From: an uncultured Desulfarculaceae bacterium
Lineage (GTDB): Bacteria; Desulfobacterota; Desulfarculia; Desulfarculales; Desulfarculaceae
Direction: 5' to 3'
Length of the DNA stretch: 27,798 nt
NCBI GenBank assembly: GCA_937908275.1
Contig: CALERA010000310.1
Span: 1 to 27,798, forward strand
Each line of letters opens with the position of its first letter. Within the stretch, counting starts at the first letter, position 1. Positions 1-6,322 of the stretch are shown here, in pieces. The translations under genes were made by a program, and so were the position numbers. The notes under the pieces were generated by a model, which was not told where the DNA came from, searched no databases, and was given only the letters and a program-made list of their open reading frames with translations.

Positions 1-258
1 GACCCAACAGGTCCCCCAGGGTTTCAGCACCCGGTGCACCTCCCGAAACACGGCCAACATCTGGCAGACCCAGCATTCGCCGCAGTGCTCGCCCGTGGCC
101 CATCCCTGACAATCATGTAATGGCTCTAGGCCTAATTGCCCCGCCACGCCATAGTCGCGCAGGCCCCAATAGGGCGGACTGGTGACGACGCAATCCACGC
201 TGTTGTCGGCCAGGGGGATTTGGCGCGCGTCGGCCTGGATTAGGAGATAATTCGACAC
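1..258 (-). CDS. DNA methyltransferase (N4-cytosine or N6-adenine type), 3' end cut by window edge
   Basis: The 86 visible codons open with a GTG at 258, six bases after the stop of the HNH gene, with a GGAG about 11 bases upstream. Residues near 22-33 read TSPPYWGLRDYG, which is catalytic motif IV of amino-methyltransferases that modify the exocyclic amine of C or A. Having motif IV this close to the N-terminus fits the beta-class order, in which the S-adenosylmethionine-binding motif comes later, here beyond the edge. Several Cys residues follow (CQGW, EHCGECWVCQM), a pattern I associate with phage methylases. The last visible residues, GTCWV, match the strand after motif IV in such proteins. 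It is the last visible gene of the leftward operon. A role in protecting element DNA, possibly paired with the HNH gene, is inference. Target base and sequence cannot be told. Confidence 0.85.
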   Translation of the reverse strand, partial: MSNYLLIQADARQIPLADNSVDCVVTSPPYWGLRDYGVAGQLGLEPLHDCQGWATGEHCGECWVCQMLAVFREVHRVLKPWGTCWV

Positions 259-263
259 CCCGT

Positions 264-839
264 CTAGGTCTCCAGCGTGAATAGCCGGCCCTGACCCGTC
301 TGTTGCGCCTGCCAGGCCCGACGCCAGCGCGCCCAGCGGGCGGCCATTTCGGCGGTCTTGGCCTGGTGGTCGGCGGTGCACAGGGTTTGCATGTTGTCGA
401 GCCTCCAGGGCCACCAGGGGTCATCGGCCGCCGGCAGGGCCTCGGCCAGGGGAATCTTGTGGTCGGCCTCATGGCCGGCCCGGTCGCAGGCCTGGCAGCG
501 GTGGCCATCGCGGGCCAGGCAGGCGCGGCGGGCATCCTCGGGCCAGGTGAGCAGGCGGAATTCGGCGGCGCAGTCGGGATGCCAGGTGGACCGCCCGGCC
601 GTGGGCTGGCCACACCAGCGGCAGAATCCGGGCCGAATCTGGTAGTAGCACGGCGGAATGGGCGGGAGACGGTGGTGGGCCGCCTGGGGTCCGGCGCAGT
701 CGGCGCAGTCCTGGCGATACCCTCCAGGCATGGCCTGGGCGGCATAGATGCGCTGGGCGCAGACGCTGGGGCTGACCCCGCGCACGGCGCCGTCCTGATC
801 GAGGCCACGGCGGCATTGCCAGGCGGCGGCGGGGCTCAC
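264..839 (-). CDS. HNH endonuclease
   Basis: About 191 residues. An open frame extends upstream to an ATG at 914, but that would overlap the previous gene by 79 bases. I chose GTG 839 because it overlaps the previous stop as GTGA and has a GGAGG seven bases upstream. The C-terminal half shows an HNH (beta-beta-alpha-metal) fold: a CRWC pair, a CQAC pair, then EADHKIPLAE (first His), a central LDNMQTLC (Asn) and ADHQAKT (last His). The N-terminal part has further Cys pairs (CADC), so it may bind a second zinc. HNH proteins cut or nick DNA; in phages they act in packaging, homing or host DNA attack, and the sequence does not say which applies. It lies six bases before a methyltransferase start, so a restriction-modification-like pair is possible. 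Confidence 0.85.
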   Translation of the reverse strand: MSPAAAWQCRRGLDQDGAVRGVSPSVCAQRIYAAQAMPGGYRQDCADCAGPQAAHHRLPPIPPCYYQIRPGFCRWCGQPTAGRSTWHPDCAAEFRLLTWPEDARRACLARDGHRCQACDRAGHEADHKIPLAEALPAADDPWWPWRLDNMQTLCTADHQAKTAEMAARWARWRRAWQAQQTGQGRLFTLET

Positions 840-1036
840 GCCTGGGCCTCCGTGGGGTATTCCAGGAGGTTGCGGCACTCTATCCGCAGCTCGGCCGGGT
901 TGGCCTGGGGCCAATGGCCCAACACCACGGCCACGAACCCCAGGGCGCCGGACTCCACCTCGGCCGCCAGGCGGCGCAGCTCGGCCGCCGCGCTGGCCTG
1001 GGTCTGGGGCGGGTGCAGGTTGAGCAGCTCGCCCAT
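836..1036 (-). CDS. Small hypothetical protein (66 aa)
   Basis: A short leftward gene whose ATG overlaps the previous stop by one base (TGATG) and whose stop overlaps the next GTG (GTGA). The product starts MGELLNLHPP, is mostly helical in character, and has one Cys near the end. I do not recognise a family. Tight coupling on both sides and a normal-looking amino-acid composition argue that it is real. No membrane segment or signal peptide is seen. Confidence 0.6.
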   Translation of the reverse strand: MGELLNLHPPQTQASAAAELRRLAAEVESGALGFVAVVLGHWPQANPAELRIECRNLLEYPTEAQA

Positions 1037-1362
1037 CAGATCACCACCGCGCCTGGGTTTTCTTCGGCTTCTTCTTTCAGTTTGTCCAATTCGTCCATGA
1101 TGGCCGAAACCGACAGGCGGGCCCGGTTGAAATCGTCTATTTCATCCAATGCCGCCTCCGGATCAAGGGCGGGATCGCCAACGCGTAACGGTCGCGACAG
1201 ATCGTCGTAATAACCTAAGCTGTGAACCGCCTCCCGCAGTTGGCGCAGCAGGATCAGTTCCTGCCTCTGCATCAGGACGGCCAAGGCCAGGGCCGGCAGG
1301 GGCTCGGCCAGGACAGCGCGCGCGATTTCCTCCGGGGTGCTGACGGGCCTGGCCCTGTTCAT
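1036..1362 (-). CDS. Hypothetical protein, helical (108 aa)
   Basis: ATG 1362 overlaps the stop of the MazG-like gene (ATGA), with a GAGGTGG five bases upstream. The protein is predominantly helical, with Leu- and Glu-rich stretches such as VLMQRQELILLRQLREAV and a charged C-terminal segment (MDELDKLKEEAEE) that could form a short coiled coil. No Cys, membrane segment or catalytic motif is evident. Translational coupling to the MazG-like gene suggests coordinated expression, but I cannot assign a function. Confidence 0.65.
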   Translation of the reverse strand: MNRARPVSTPEEIARAVLAEPLPALALAVLMQRQELILLRQLREAVHSLGYYDDLSRPLRVGDPALDPEAALDEIDDFNRARLSVSAIMDELDKLKEEAEENPGAVVI

Positions 1363-2198
1363 TTCGCCACCTCGTTAATCAGGTCGGGATGGATCTCGCA
1401 GAGGGGCAGATTGACCAGCATCCGAACGGCCATGGCCCCCACCTGGGCCAGCTCCTTTTTCAGTTGCTGGTGGTTGGGGGCGTTGAAATAGGTCAGGTCC
1501 AGGGCGGCCTTGACCACCTCCCCGGCTTCCTCGGCCAGGACAGCGGCCGAGTGGATAACGTCGGCCTGCCATTGGGGATGCCTGGCTCGGGCCTCGGCTA
1601 GGGCGGTCAGGATTTCGCGGATTGCGGCCTCTTCACGACCCCCCGGTGTGCCAGTGATGGACCATTCGTCCAGCAACTCCGACAGGGCGGCGGCCACCTC
1701 CAATAACCCGATATGCTTCACCTGGCCAATGGGGTGCACGTCCTGAAGGATGGCGGCGGCGCGCGACAGTTCGGCCTCATAACGGGCTTCCTCTTCGCTC
1801 ACGATGCCACAGGAGAGCGCCACCCGTTCCCGCTCCCGTGCCTCAAGCTTGGCGTTCTTGGCGCTTAACTCGAAGGCGCATTCGACTAGATGCTCCGCTC
1901 CCCGCTTATGTAGCGCCCCATGCTCTTTGGCCACCTGGAGCGCATGGGCCAGGCTGGCGACCGTGGCCTCCAGCTCCAGGATTTTGTCGCGCTCGCTATC
2001 GCCGATGTAAAACGAACAATCGGAGCCCGCGGGCACGGGGTGGTACACGCCGGGGCGGCATTCTCCCTCGGCCGTGATGTTCTCCAGGTTCTCGCACCAA
2101 CACAAGCCCTCCAGATTGCATGCGCATTCGCCGGGGGCGTAGAACCCGTCATATCCGTTGGCCTTCAGGAACTCCCGCAACAGGTCCAAGGCTTCCAT
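1359..2198 (-). CDS. MazG-like nucleotide pyrophosphohydrolase domain protein with N-terminal Cys module
   Basis: I start it at ATG 2198 rather than an upstream in-frame start, because the previous stop lies just before it (TGATCATG) and a GAGGG sits six bases upstream. It has about 279 residues in three parts. Residues about 1-60 carry a Cys-rich module (GYDGFYAPGECACNL, LCWCEN, ECRPG) that I associate with phage early proteins. Residues about 75-140 look like a coiled coil. The C-terminal about 90 residues hold a MazG-like helical domain with EEAGEVVKAALD (the metal-binding ExxE pattern) and a second helix, KKELAQVGAMAVRML. MazG enzymes hydrolyse (d)NTPs to monophosphates. In a phage this may adjust nucleotide pools or alarmones during infection, which is inference. 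The second metal helix is less canonical (Q where D is common), so activity is not certain. Confidence 0.7.
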   Translation of the reverse strand: MEALDLLREFLKANGYDGFYAPGECACNLEGLCWCENLENITAEGECRPGVYHPVPAGSDCSFYIGDSERDKILELEATVASLAHALQVAKEHGALHKRGAEHLVECAFELSAKNAKLEARERERVALSCGIVSEEEARYEAELSRAAAILQDVHPIGQVKHIGLLEVAAALSELLDEWSITGTPGGREEAAIREILTALAEARARHPQWQADVIHSAAVLAEEAGEVVKAALDLTYFNAPNHQQLKKELAQVGAMAVRMLVNLPLCEIHPDLINEVAK

Positions 2199-2200
2199 GA

Positions 2201-2518
2201 TCAACCCTCTTCCTTCGCGAACTGCCACTCCCGGTTCTGTTTGAACTCGGGTGGCATGAGGTAGACTGTCAGCAGGGGGCGGGGCCGGCCCTCCCCCACC
2301 ACCAACACCAGGCGGCCATCACTGGCGAGCCGGTGCTGGGCCGGGCCGTGGGCCAGGGCGTTGCGCACCCCGCGGCCATTCAACCAGCGGATGGGCCTGG
2401 AGCCGGCCAGCAGCCGCCACAGGGTCAGGTCGGGTTTGGTGGAGCGCCCGGCGGCCGGCGCCCGGAGCAGGAAGCGCTCCAGGGCGTGAGCGGTCAGGTA
2501 GATGCCCACTAGTTCCAC
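2201..2518 (-). CDS. Hypothetical protein (105 aa)
   Basis: Starts at GTG 2518, three bases after the previous stop, and ends just before the ATG of the MazG-like gene. The N-terminus (YLTAHALERFLLR) and the C-terminal strand-rich part (GRLVLVVGEGRPRPLLTVYLMP) resemble small single-domain proteins of the DUF4258/RelE-like sort, where an early His-Ala-x-x-Arg helix is followed by a beta sheet. The match is weak and from memory, so no function is claimed. No antitoxin partner is obvious next to it. Confidence 0.6.
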   Translation of the reverse strand: MELVGIYLTAHALERFLLRAPAAGRSTKPDLTLWRLLAGSRPIRWLNGRGVRNALAHGPAQHRLASDGRLVLVVGEGRPRPLLTVYLMPPEFKQNREWQFAKEEG

Positions 2519-2521
2519 GGG

Positions 2522-2968
2522 CTAGGCCTCGTCCATGATCACCACTTGGACCTCCCGGCCCCGGGCGCGACGGAAGGCCCGGGGAACGCGCGGCCCCCAC
2601 TCCCAACCAAAGCAAGGCCCCAGGGGGGAAATCAGGCAGTCGTCGCCCTGGGAGCAATGCCGGCAGGTGCGCACTTCGGGCTGGGTCAATAACAGCGCAT
2701 GGGCCCAATGGTGGCAGCCGGCCAGGCGCAGGCTGGCATCGGTGCGCAGAAAGAGCAGCAGGAACGGCCCCAGGGGCGGCAGAGGCTCATGCAGGGCGTG
2801 AATCGGGCCGCCCAGGGAGCCGGGGGCGTAATGCTCGGAGTTGTAGGCCTGGAACTCCCGGGACAGCCGGGGCACCACCGCATAGTTCAACAGCCGGGTC
2901 TGGTCGGTGCAGGGGTTGAAGCCCAACGGCAACTTGCTGTAGCGGTGCAGGAGGTTCAGGGTCAGCAT
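2522..2968 (-). CDS. Hypothetical protein (148 aa)
   Basis: ATG 2968 follows the previous stop after three bases (TAGCCCATG), with a GGGGGA upstream. I do not recognise the family. The product has a central Cys cluster (TCRHCSQGDDC) and a second Cys near LGPCFGWEWG, so metal binding is possible. No signal peptide or membrane segment is visible. It lies in the same tightly spaced operon as the exported protein before it, and their junction suggests coupled translation. Confidence 0.6.
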   Translation of the reverse strand: MLTLNLLHRYSKLPLGFNPCTDQTRLLNYAVVPRLSREFQAYNSEHYAPGSLGGPIHALHEPLPPLGPFLLLFLRTDASLRLAGCHHWAHALLLTQPEVRTCRHCSQGDDCLISPLGPCFGWEWGPRVPRAFRRARGREVQVVIMDEA

Positions 2969-2971
2969 GGG

Positions 2972-3361
2972 CTATTCCCCCGCCGGCATCGTCCAGACCG
3001 TGAGGCCCAGGCCATAGAACAGGCTGATGGTCCGCAGGCGCTCGGCCGCGCGGGCATCCTCCGGCCGCTCCAGGATCAGCAACACGCCCGGGGCGCGCCC
3101 GCTCTGACGGGCGTAGTTCAGGGCCTGACCCACGGCCTCGGCCCACTTGCGCGCGAAATCGACCTCCACCGCGTGGGTCTTGGTCAGGCAATCGCAGCGG
3201 GTGCCATCGGGCAACACCACCTCCATCTGGCCGCCCTGGGCGGTGCACCATTGTTCCTGGTAATAGCGCTCCGGGTGCGGTTGGCCGGCTTGGGCCGACC
3301 CGCCGGCCAACAGGAGCAGAGCCAAGGTCAGGACCAGAACCGTGAATTGCTTGCCGCGCAT
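2972..3361 (-). CDS. Exported small protein with restriction-endonuclease-like (PD-(D/E)XK-like) core
   Basis: 129 residues with a clear signal peptide: MRGK, a leucine-rich core, and a likely cleavage after AQA near residue 25. The mature part contains YYQEQWCTAQGGQMEVVLPDG, then DCLTKTHAVEVDFARKWAEAVGQ, then a strand VLLILE. I recognise this as a small, widespread proteobacterial family whose core order (Asp, Glu-x-Asp, then Lys in ARKW) resembles a minimal PD-(D/E)XK nuclease fold. Catalytic activity is not established. A strong GGGAGGGGG lies five bases before ATG 3361. An exported nuclease-like protein inside an early phage-like operon is odd; it could act in the periplasm on incoming DNA, but that is inference. 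Confidence 0.65.
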   Translation of the reverse strand: MRGKQFTVLVLTLALLLLAGGSAQAGQPHPERYYQEQWCTAQGGQMEVVLPDGTRCDCLTKTHAVEVDFARKWAEAVGQALNYARQSGRAPGVLLILERPEDARAAERLRTISLFYGLGLTVWTMPAGE

Positions 3362-3377
3362 GACAACCCCCTCCCGA

Positions 3378-3536
3378 TCAGGCCGCCGGCTGGCGGCGCT
3401 TGGTTTCGCGATAGCCGTGGATGCGCCCGCAGGCGGCGCAGACGGTGTAGAGGATTTGGTGGGCCTGGTCGGTCCGCCGCAGGTGGCGGGGGCAGCGACA
3501 GGCCCGGGGCGACTTGGCCGGCGCGGTGGTGGTCAT
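3378..3536 (-). CDS. Tiny zinc-ribbon-like protein (52 aa)
   Basis: This short gene fills the space between the clamp gene and the exported protein gene. It begins ATG ACC ACC and encodes a basic protein with two Cys pairs: CRC (followed by PRHL) near residues 13-15 and CAAC (followed by GRIHGYRE) near residues 33-36. Spacing and basic tail resemble phage zinc ribbons that bind nucleic acid. The start lies seven bases after the clamp stop. The ribosome binding site is weak, so coupling to the clamp gene is likely. No specific function can be given. Confidence 0.65.
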   Translation of the reverse strand: MTTTAPAKSPRACRCPRHLRRTDQAHQILYTVCAACGRIHGYRETKRRQPAA

Positions 3537-3543
3537 GCGCGGC

Positions 3544-4665
3544 CTACGCCTGCTTGCTGGGCGGGAAGGGCATGGTGATGAACAGGGTGCCGGGGTCGCC
3601 CAGGGCGGAAATTAACAGGGGATTGAGGGGGTCGGTCAGGTCGAGCTGGATTTCCTCGCTGGCCATGTGCTCCAGGGCGTCCACGATGTGGCGGCCGTTG
3701 GTGTGGATGGACAGGGAGCGCTCGCAGGCCGCCGGCAGCAACTCCTCGCCCGCGCCGGCCTCGTTCCCCTCCGCCCGCAGGACCAGGGAGCCGGGGGCCA
3801 GGTCCAGGACCACGACCGGGACTTTGGCATCGGCCATGATCAGGGCCCGGCGGGCGGCGGCCAACAGATCCAGGCGGCGCAGCGTGGCCCTGATGGGAGG
3901 GTTCTTGGGCACCACCACCTCCCAATTCGGGAAATCTCCCTCGCCCAACTGAGCGGTCACGGTGCGGCCAGCGCCGGCGGTCAGGGCCGCGAACTTCGGG
4001 GAGAGGTCCAGGACCACCTCGCCCGCCTTGCGGCCCAGCAGGCCGCGCAGGGCGGCGATGGCCAGGGCGGGGAGCAGGTAGCGGGTCTGGCCCAGGGAGG
4101 CGGCGGCGCTGTTGGCGCGCTCCAACTTGGTCAGACGGCGGCCGTCGGTGGAGACAAAGAGGACCTTGCCGGAGCCCTCCGGCCCGGCCGCCAACAGCGC
4201 GCCCTGGATGCGGTAACGCGGGTCATCGTTATTGATGGAGACGGCCACGGTGTCCAGGACGTAATCCAGGGTCTCGCCATCCCAGTGCAGGCGTTTGGGG
4301 TCCTTGAGCACCGGGGCGGCCGGGAAATCCTGGGCCGGCAGGGTGGGCAGGTGATACTTGCTGCCGCCAAAGACCACCCGGAGCTGATCGCCGGCCAGGT
4401 CCAGGGACACCCGCTCGCCCACCGCGGCCCGGGCCAGCTCGGCCAGCTTGGCGGCCGGGGCCAGGACGGCGCCGGCCTGGTCCACCGTGGCCGCGATCTC
4501 GCCCCGGTGGTGCACCTCCAGGTTGGTGGCCGAGACCACCAAACGGCCCTCCTGGGCGTCCAGGCAGAGGTTGGTCAGGATCGGCAGGGTGGTGCGGCGC
4601 TCGGCCGCCTTGGCCACCCAGGCCACCAGGTCCGCGAATTCGGCGCGGTCCACGCTAAGTTGCAT
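3544..4665 (-). CDS. dnaN: DNA polymerase III beta subunit (sliding clamp) homologue, element-encoded
   Basis: 373 residues, the usual length of a bacterial beta clamp, starting at ATG 4665 (MQLSVDRAEF); an upstream in-frame GTG at 4677 gives an unlikely four-residue extension. The protein follows the three-domain clamp pattern. Early it has LPILTNLCLDAQ and ATNLEV. In the middle it has FVSTDGRRLTKLE, which matches the partner-binding pocket TDGxRL. Then come GDFPNW and LIMADAK, and a C-terminal IQLDLTDPLNPLLISAL followed by MPF. The family pocket normally ends MPMRL; here five to six extra residues follow (ending SKQA). Beta clamps are ring dimers that tether polymerases and repair enzymes to DNA. 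A copy inside an integrated element suggests it serves element replication or displaces the host clamp, which is inference. It overlaps the 67-residue gene by 11 bases. Confidence 0.93.
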   Translation of the reverse strand: MQLSVDRAEFADLVAWVAKAAERRTTLPILTNLCLDAQEGRLVVSATNLEVHHRGEIAATVDQAGAVLAPAAKLAELARAAVGERVSLDLAGDQLRVVFGGSKYHLPTLPAQDFPAAPVLKDPKRLHWDGETLDYVLDTVAVSINNDDPRYRIQGALLAAGPEGSGKVLFVSTDGRRLTKLERANSAAASLGQTRYLLPALAIAALRGLLGRKAGEVVLDLSPKFAALTAGAGRTVTAQLGEGDFPNWEVVVPKNPPIRATLRRLDLLAAARRALIMADAKVPVVVLDLAPGSLVLRAEGNEAGAGEELLPAACERSLSIHTNGRHIVDALEHMASEEIQLDLTDPLNPLLISALGDPGTLFITMPFPPSKQA

Positions 4666-4858
4666 TGGCGGCCCCACTCAAGAAGAGGTGATGGAGCAGG
4701 TAATAGCCAGCCTCGGAAACCAGGGGGGTGGTGGAGCGCTGCAACTGGGAGGCCAACCGTTGGCGCAGGGAGTCCTTGAATTTGTCACTGCTTTCATCGA
4801 CCTGAATCGCGTCCCAAATCTCTTCCGCGATTTCGCGGGCTTCGGCACAAATCGGCAT
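4655..4858 (-). CDS. Small helical protein upstream of the clamp gene (67 aa)
   Basis: I start it at ATG 4858 because GGGAG sits about seven bases upstream; an ATG at 4873 lies within the previous gene. The product, starting MPICAEAREIAEEIWDAIQ, is mainly helical with an acidic first helix and a Leu-rich C-terminal helix (YYLLHHLFL). Its 3' end overlaps the clamp start by 11 bases, so translation of the two is probably coupled. No family recognised. A role linked to the clamp is a guess from position only. Confidence 0.65.
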   Translation of the reverse strand: MPICAEAREIAEEIWDAIQVDESSDKFKDSLRQRLASQLQRSTTPLVSEAGYYLLHHLFLSGAANAT

Positions 4859-4862
4859 CTTT

Positions 4863-5246
4863 TCAGCTCCCATACCGAAAATCCGCCGCGGCCCAGGCCG
4901 GGCGGGGGTTTGTCAGGTCCCAGCGCCAGCCATGGGCCAGGCCGGCCCGGGCGCGCCAGGAGGAAACGCAGGCGGTGAGGTCGGCCCAGCCCATGAGGTT
5001 GGGAAGGGTGTAGTCCCAAGGGATGGCGCAGGCCAGGGGACCCAGGCCACGGCGGCGGCAGAGGTGGTCCAGGTGGCGCATGACCCCGGCGAAGTCGTTG
5101 GCGGCCTGCTCCTGGACGATGGCCAAGCGGGCAGGCAGGACCAGGCCGGCGGGCGCGGGCCGGTGGTGGTGCCAGGCGGTGCGCAGGCCCAACACCAGGG
5201 CCAGGCCCCAGGGCGCGGGCACGGTGAGGGTGAGTTGGTCAGGCAC
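4863..5246 (-). CDS. Hypothetical protein with QLTLTV N-terminus (127 aa)
   Basis: Starts at GTG 5246, overlapping the previous stop by eight bases. The product begins MPDQLTLTVPAPWG, is Trp-rich near the end (WRARAGLAHGWRWDLTN), and has no recognised domain. The segment QLTLTV resembles the short QLxLx(L/F) peptides that dock in beta-clamp pockets, and the gene lies one gene away from the clamp; a clamp-binding role is a hypothesis. The DNA coding for this N-terminus is part of a 46-base direct repeat (5206-5251 and 5576-5621), so the gene start has been duplicated. Confidence 0.65.
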   Translation of the reverse strand: MPDQLTLTVPAPWGLALVLGLRTAWHHHRPAPAGLVLPARLAIVQEQAANDFAGVMRHLDHLCRRRGLGPLACAIPWDYTLPNLMGWADLTACVSSWRARAGLAHGWRWDLTNPRPAWAAADFRYGS

Positions 5247-5251
5247 CGGGC
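5206..5251. repeat. 46-bp direct repeat, copy 1
   Basis: Matches 5576-5621 at 45 of 46 positions by eye; the difference is A at 5233 against G at 5603. The copies are 370 bases apart in the same orientation. This copy covers the stop of the 107-residue gene and the first codons of the 127-residue gene. Confidence 0.9.
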
Positions 5252-5562
5252 TTTTCCTCGGCGGGATACTCCCCAATACCCAAGGGCCCAATATGACAAG
5301 CGGCGCGCACCACACGGTCGAAGAATTCGTCCAGCAAGGTGGTGCCGTCTGCCTCTTCATTAGTCATGGCCTCGATGAAATCATTGGCGGCGGCTAGAGG
5401 GATATCTACGCTGCAGCGCCTCGGGATGACCCCATTGCGCCAGGCGTCGTCGCAGATGGTTTGCAGCCGCCCTAGGGGGACGTCGATATGCAGGACACCA
5501 TCCAAAACGAACGGCTGGATTGGGAAGTCCTTGTATTCATGGCTGGCGTGGTTGTCGTCCAT
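5239..5562 (-). CDS. Hypothetical protein between 46-bp repeats (107 aa)
   Basis: The frame is open from a GTG at 5616, but the first 18 codons are the duplicated start of the neighbouring gene. ATG 5562 (MDDNHASHEYKDF) with a GGAAAGAAG just upstream is the likelier start. The product is acidic and lower in GC than its neighbours. It includes HIDVPLGRLQTICDDAW and ends EEKPGA. No family recognised. Its placement exactly between two direct repeats suggests it is a late insertion. Confidence 0.65.
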   Translation of the reverse strand: MDDNHASHEYKDFPIQPFVLDGVLHIDVPLGRLQTICDDAWRNGVIPRRCSVDIPLAAANDFIEAMTNEEADGTTLLDEFFDRVVRAACHIGPLGIGEYPAEEKPGA

Positions 5563-5575
5563 AACTTCTTTCCTT

Positions 5576-5621
5576 CCCCAGGGCGCGGGCACGGTGAGGG
5601 TGGGTTGGTCAGGCACCGGGC
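5576..5621. repeat. 46-bp direct repeat, copy 2
   Basis: Second copy of the 5206-5251 repeat. It covers the stop of the 66-residue zinc-ribbon gene and a vestigial gene start (GTG 5616, MPDQPTLTVPAPWG) that is now followed by an unrelated gene. It looks like the scar of a cassette insertion or unequal exchange. Confidence 0.9.
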
Positions 5622-5809
5622 ACCTCGTCCAGCGGCAGGACTATAAACCGCCCATCCCGCAGCGCCGCCAGGATGGATTCCTGGCAGTCCGGGCACAGGC
5701 ACAGCTCGGGATTGGTGGGCGACTGGTACCAGCCGGCCGGGGTGGAGCCGTCCTCATGGCTGAGGCGGCGGGTGTGGCAGAGCTGGCAGGTCACGGGGCT
5801 AGCGGGCAT
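5609..5809 (-). CDS. Small zinc-ribbon protein (66 aa)
   Basis: ATG 5809 overlaps the end of the preceding Cys-rich gene by 11 bases. Two Cys pairs, CQLC at residues 8-11 and CLCPDC near residues 37-42, form a four-Cys zinc ribbon. The C-terminal third (DGRFIVLPLDE) looks like a single beta hairpin. It is one of several tiny zinc-binding proteins in this operon. A nucleic-acid or protein-contact role is usual for such ribbons but cannot be specified. Confidence 0.7.
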   Translation of the reverse strand: MPASPVTCQLCHTRRLSHEDGSTPAGWYQSPTNPELCLCPDCQESILAALRDGRFIVLPLDEVPGA

Positions 5810-6318
5810 CAGGCACCCCCAGGAGCTCCGCCGCGGCGTCGCGCACCGCCCGGCAGAGGGGGAGATAGGGCCGCGCGCATTCGGCGCTGCACAGGGGATA
5901 GAACCCGCCGAACCCGGTGGCTAGCTGGCCCTCGGGCCGGATCGCCACCTCCAACAACAGCACCGCATGGGGCGGCCTGGGGCAGGCCTGGCCACAGTTC
6001 AGGCAGCGCCAGGAGTAAGTGACGGCCGGCCCCGAGGCCGGAGGGGGGATTTCCGGGTCGGGGTCGGCCGTCACGGGGGGGGGGCGGGGAGGCGGCCGGA
6101 GACGGGTCCGGTTGGTCGGCGCAGGCTGCGCCCGTCTCCGGCCGCGGGGCGGTGGGGATGGCGGCCCCGGAGGCATCGCTGGGGCTGGGGTCGATCAGGG
6201 TCGGCGCCTCCGGGGCCGCCTGGGGGCCAGCGCAACCCCGGCAAGAGGGCATATCCAGGGCCGCGTACTGGTCGCAAATGGCCTTGTCTAGATATTTTCC
6301 ACGCCGGGGGCAATACAT
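5799..6318 (-). CDS. Cys-rich protein gene with reading frame interrupted at a run of ten C
   Basis: From ATG 6318, with a GGAGG seven bases upstream, the frame encodes a believable N-terminus with Cys at residues 3, 15, 26 and 29 (YCPRRGKYLDKAICDQY), then a Pro/Ala linker. At 6075-6084 the coding strand has ten C in a row. After it this frame turns into Arg/Gly/Pro-rich translation typical of a wrong frame, while the frame one base further on encodes a good zinc ribbon (CLNCGQ, LCSAECARPYLPLC) to a stop at 5799. Skipping one base joins the halves into about 172 residues. The cause could be an indel in the assembly, a true mutation, a phase-variable tract or frameshifting. A separate second gene from GTG 6074 is possible but has no ribosome binding site. 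Confidence 0.65.
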
Positions 6319-6322
6319 GGCG

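Noticed and set aside
113..808. Open frame on the minus strand over the HNH and methylase genes
   Set aside because: Pro/Arg/Ala-rich translation without motifs, while the HNH frame shows the zinc pairs and catalytic order.
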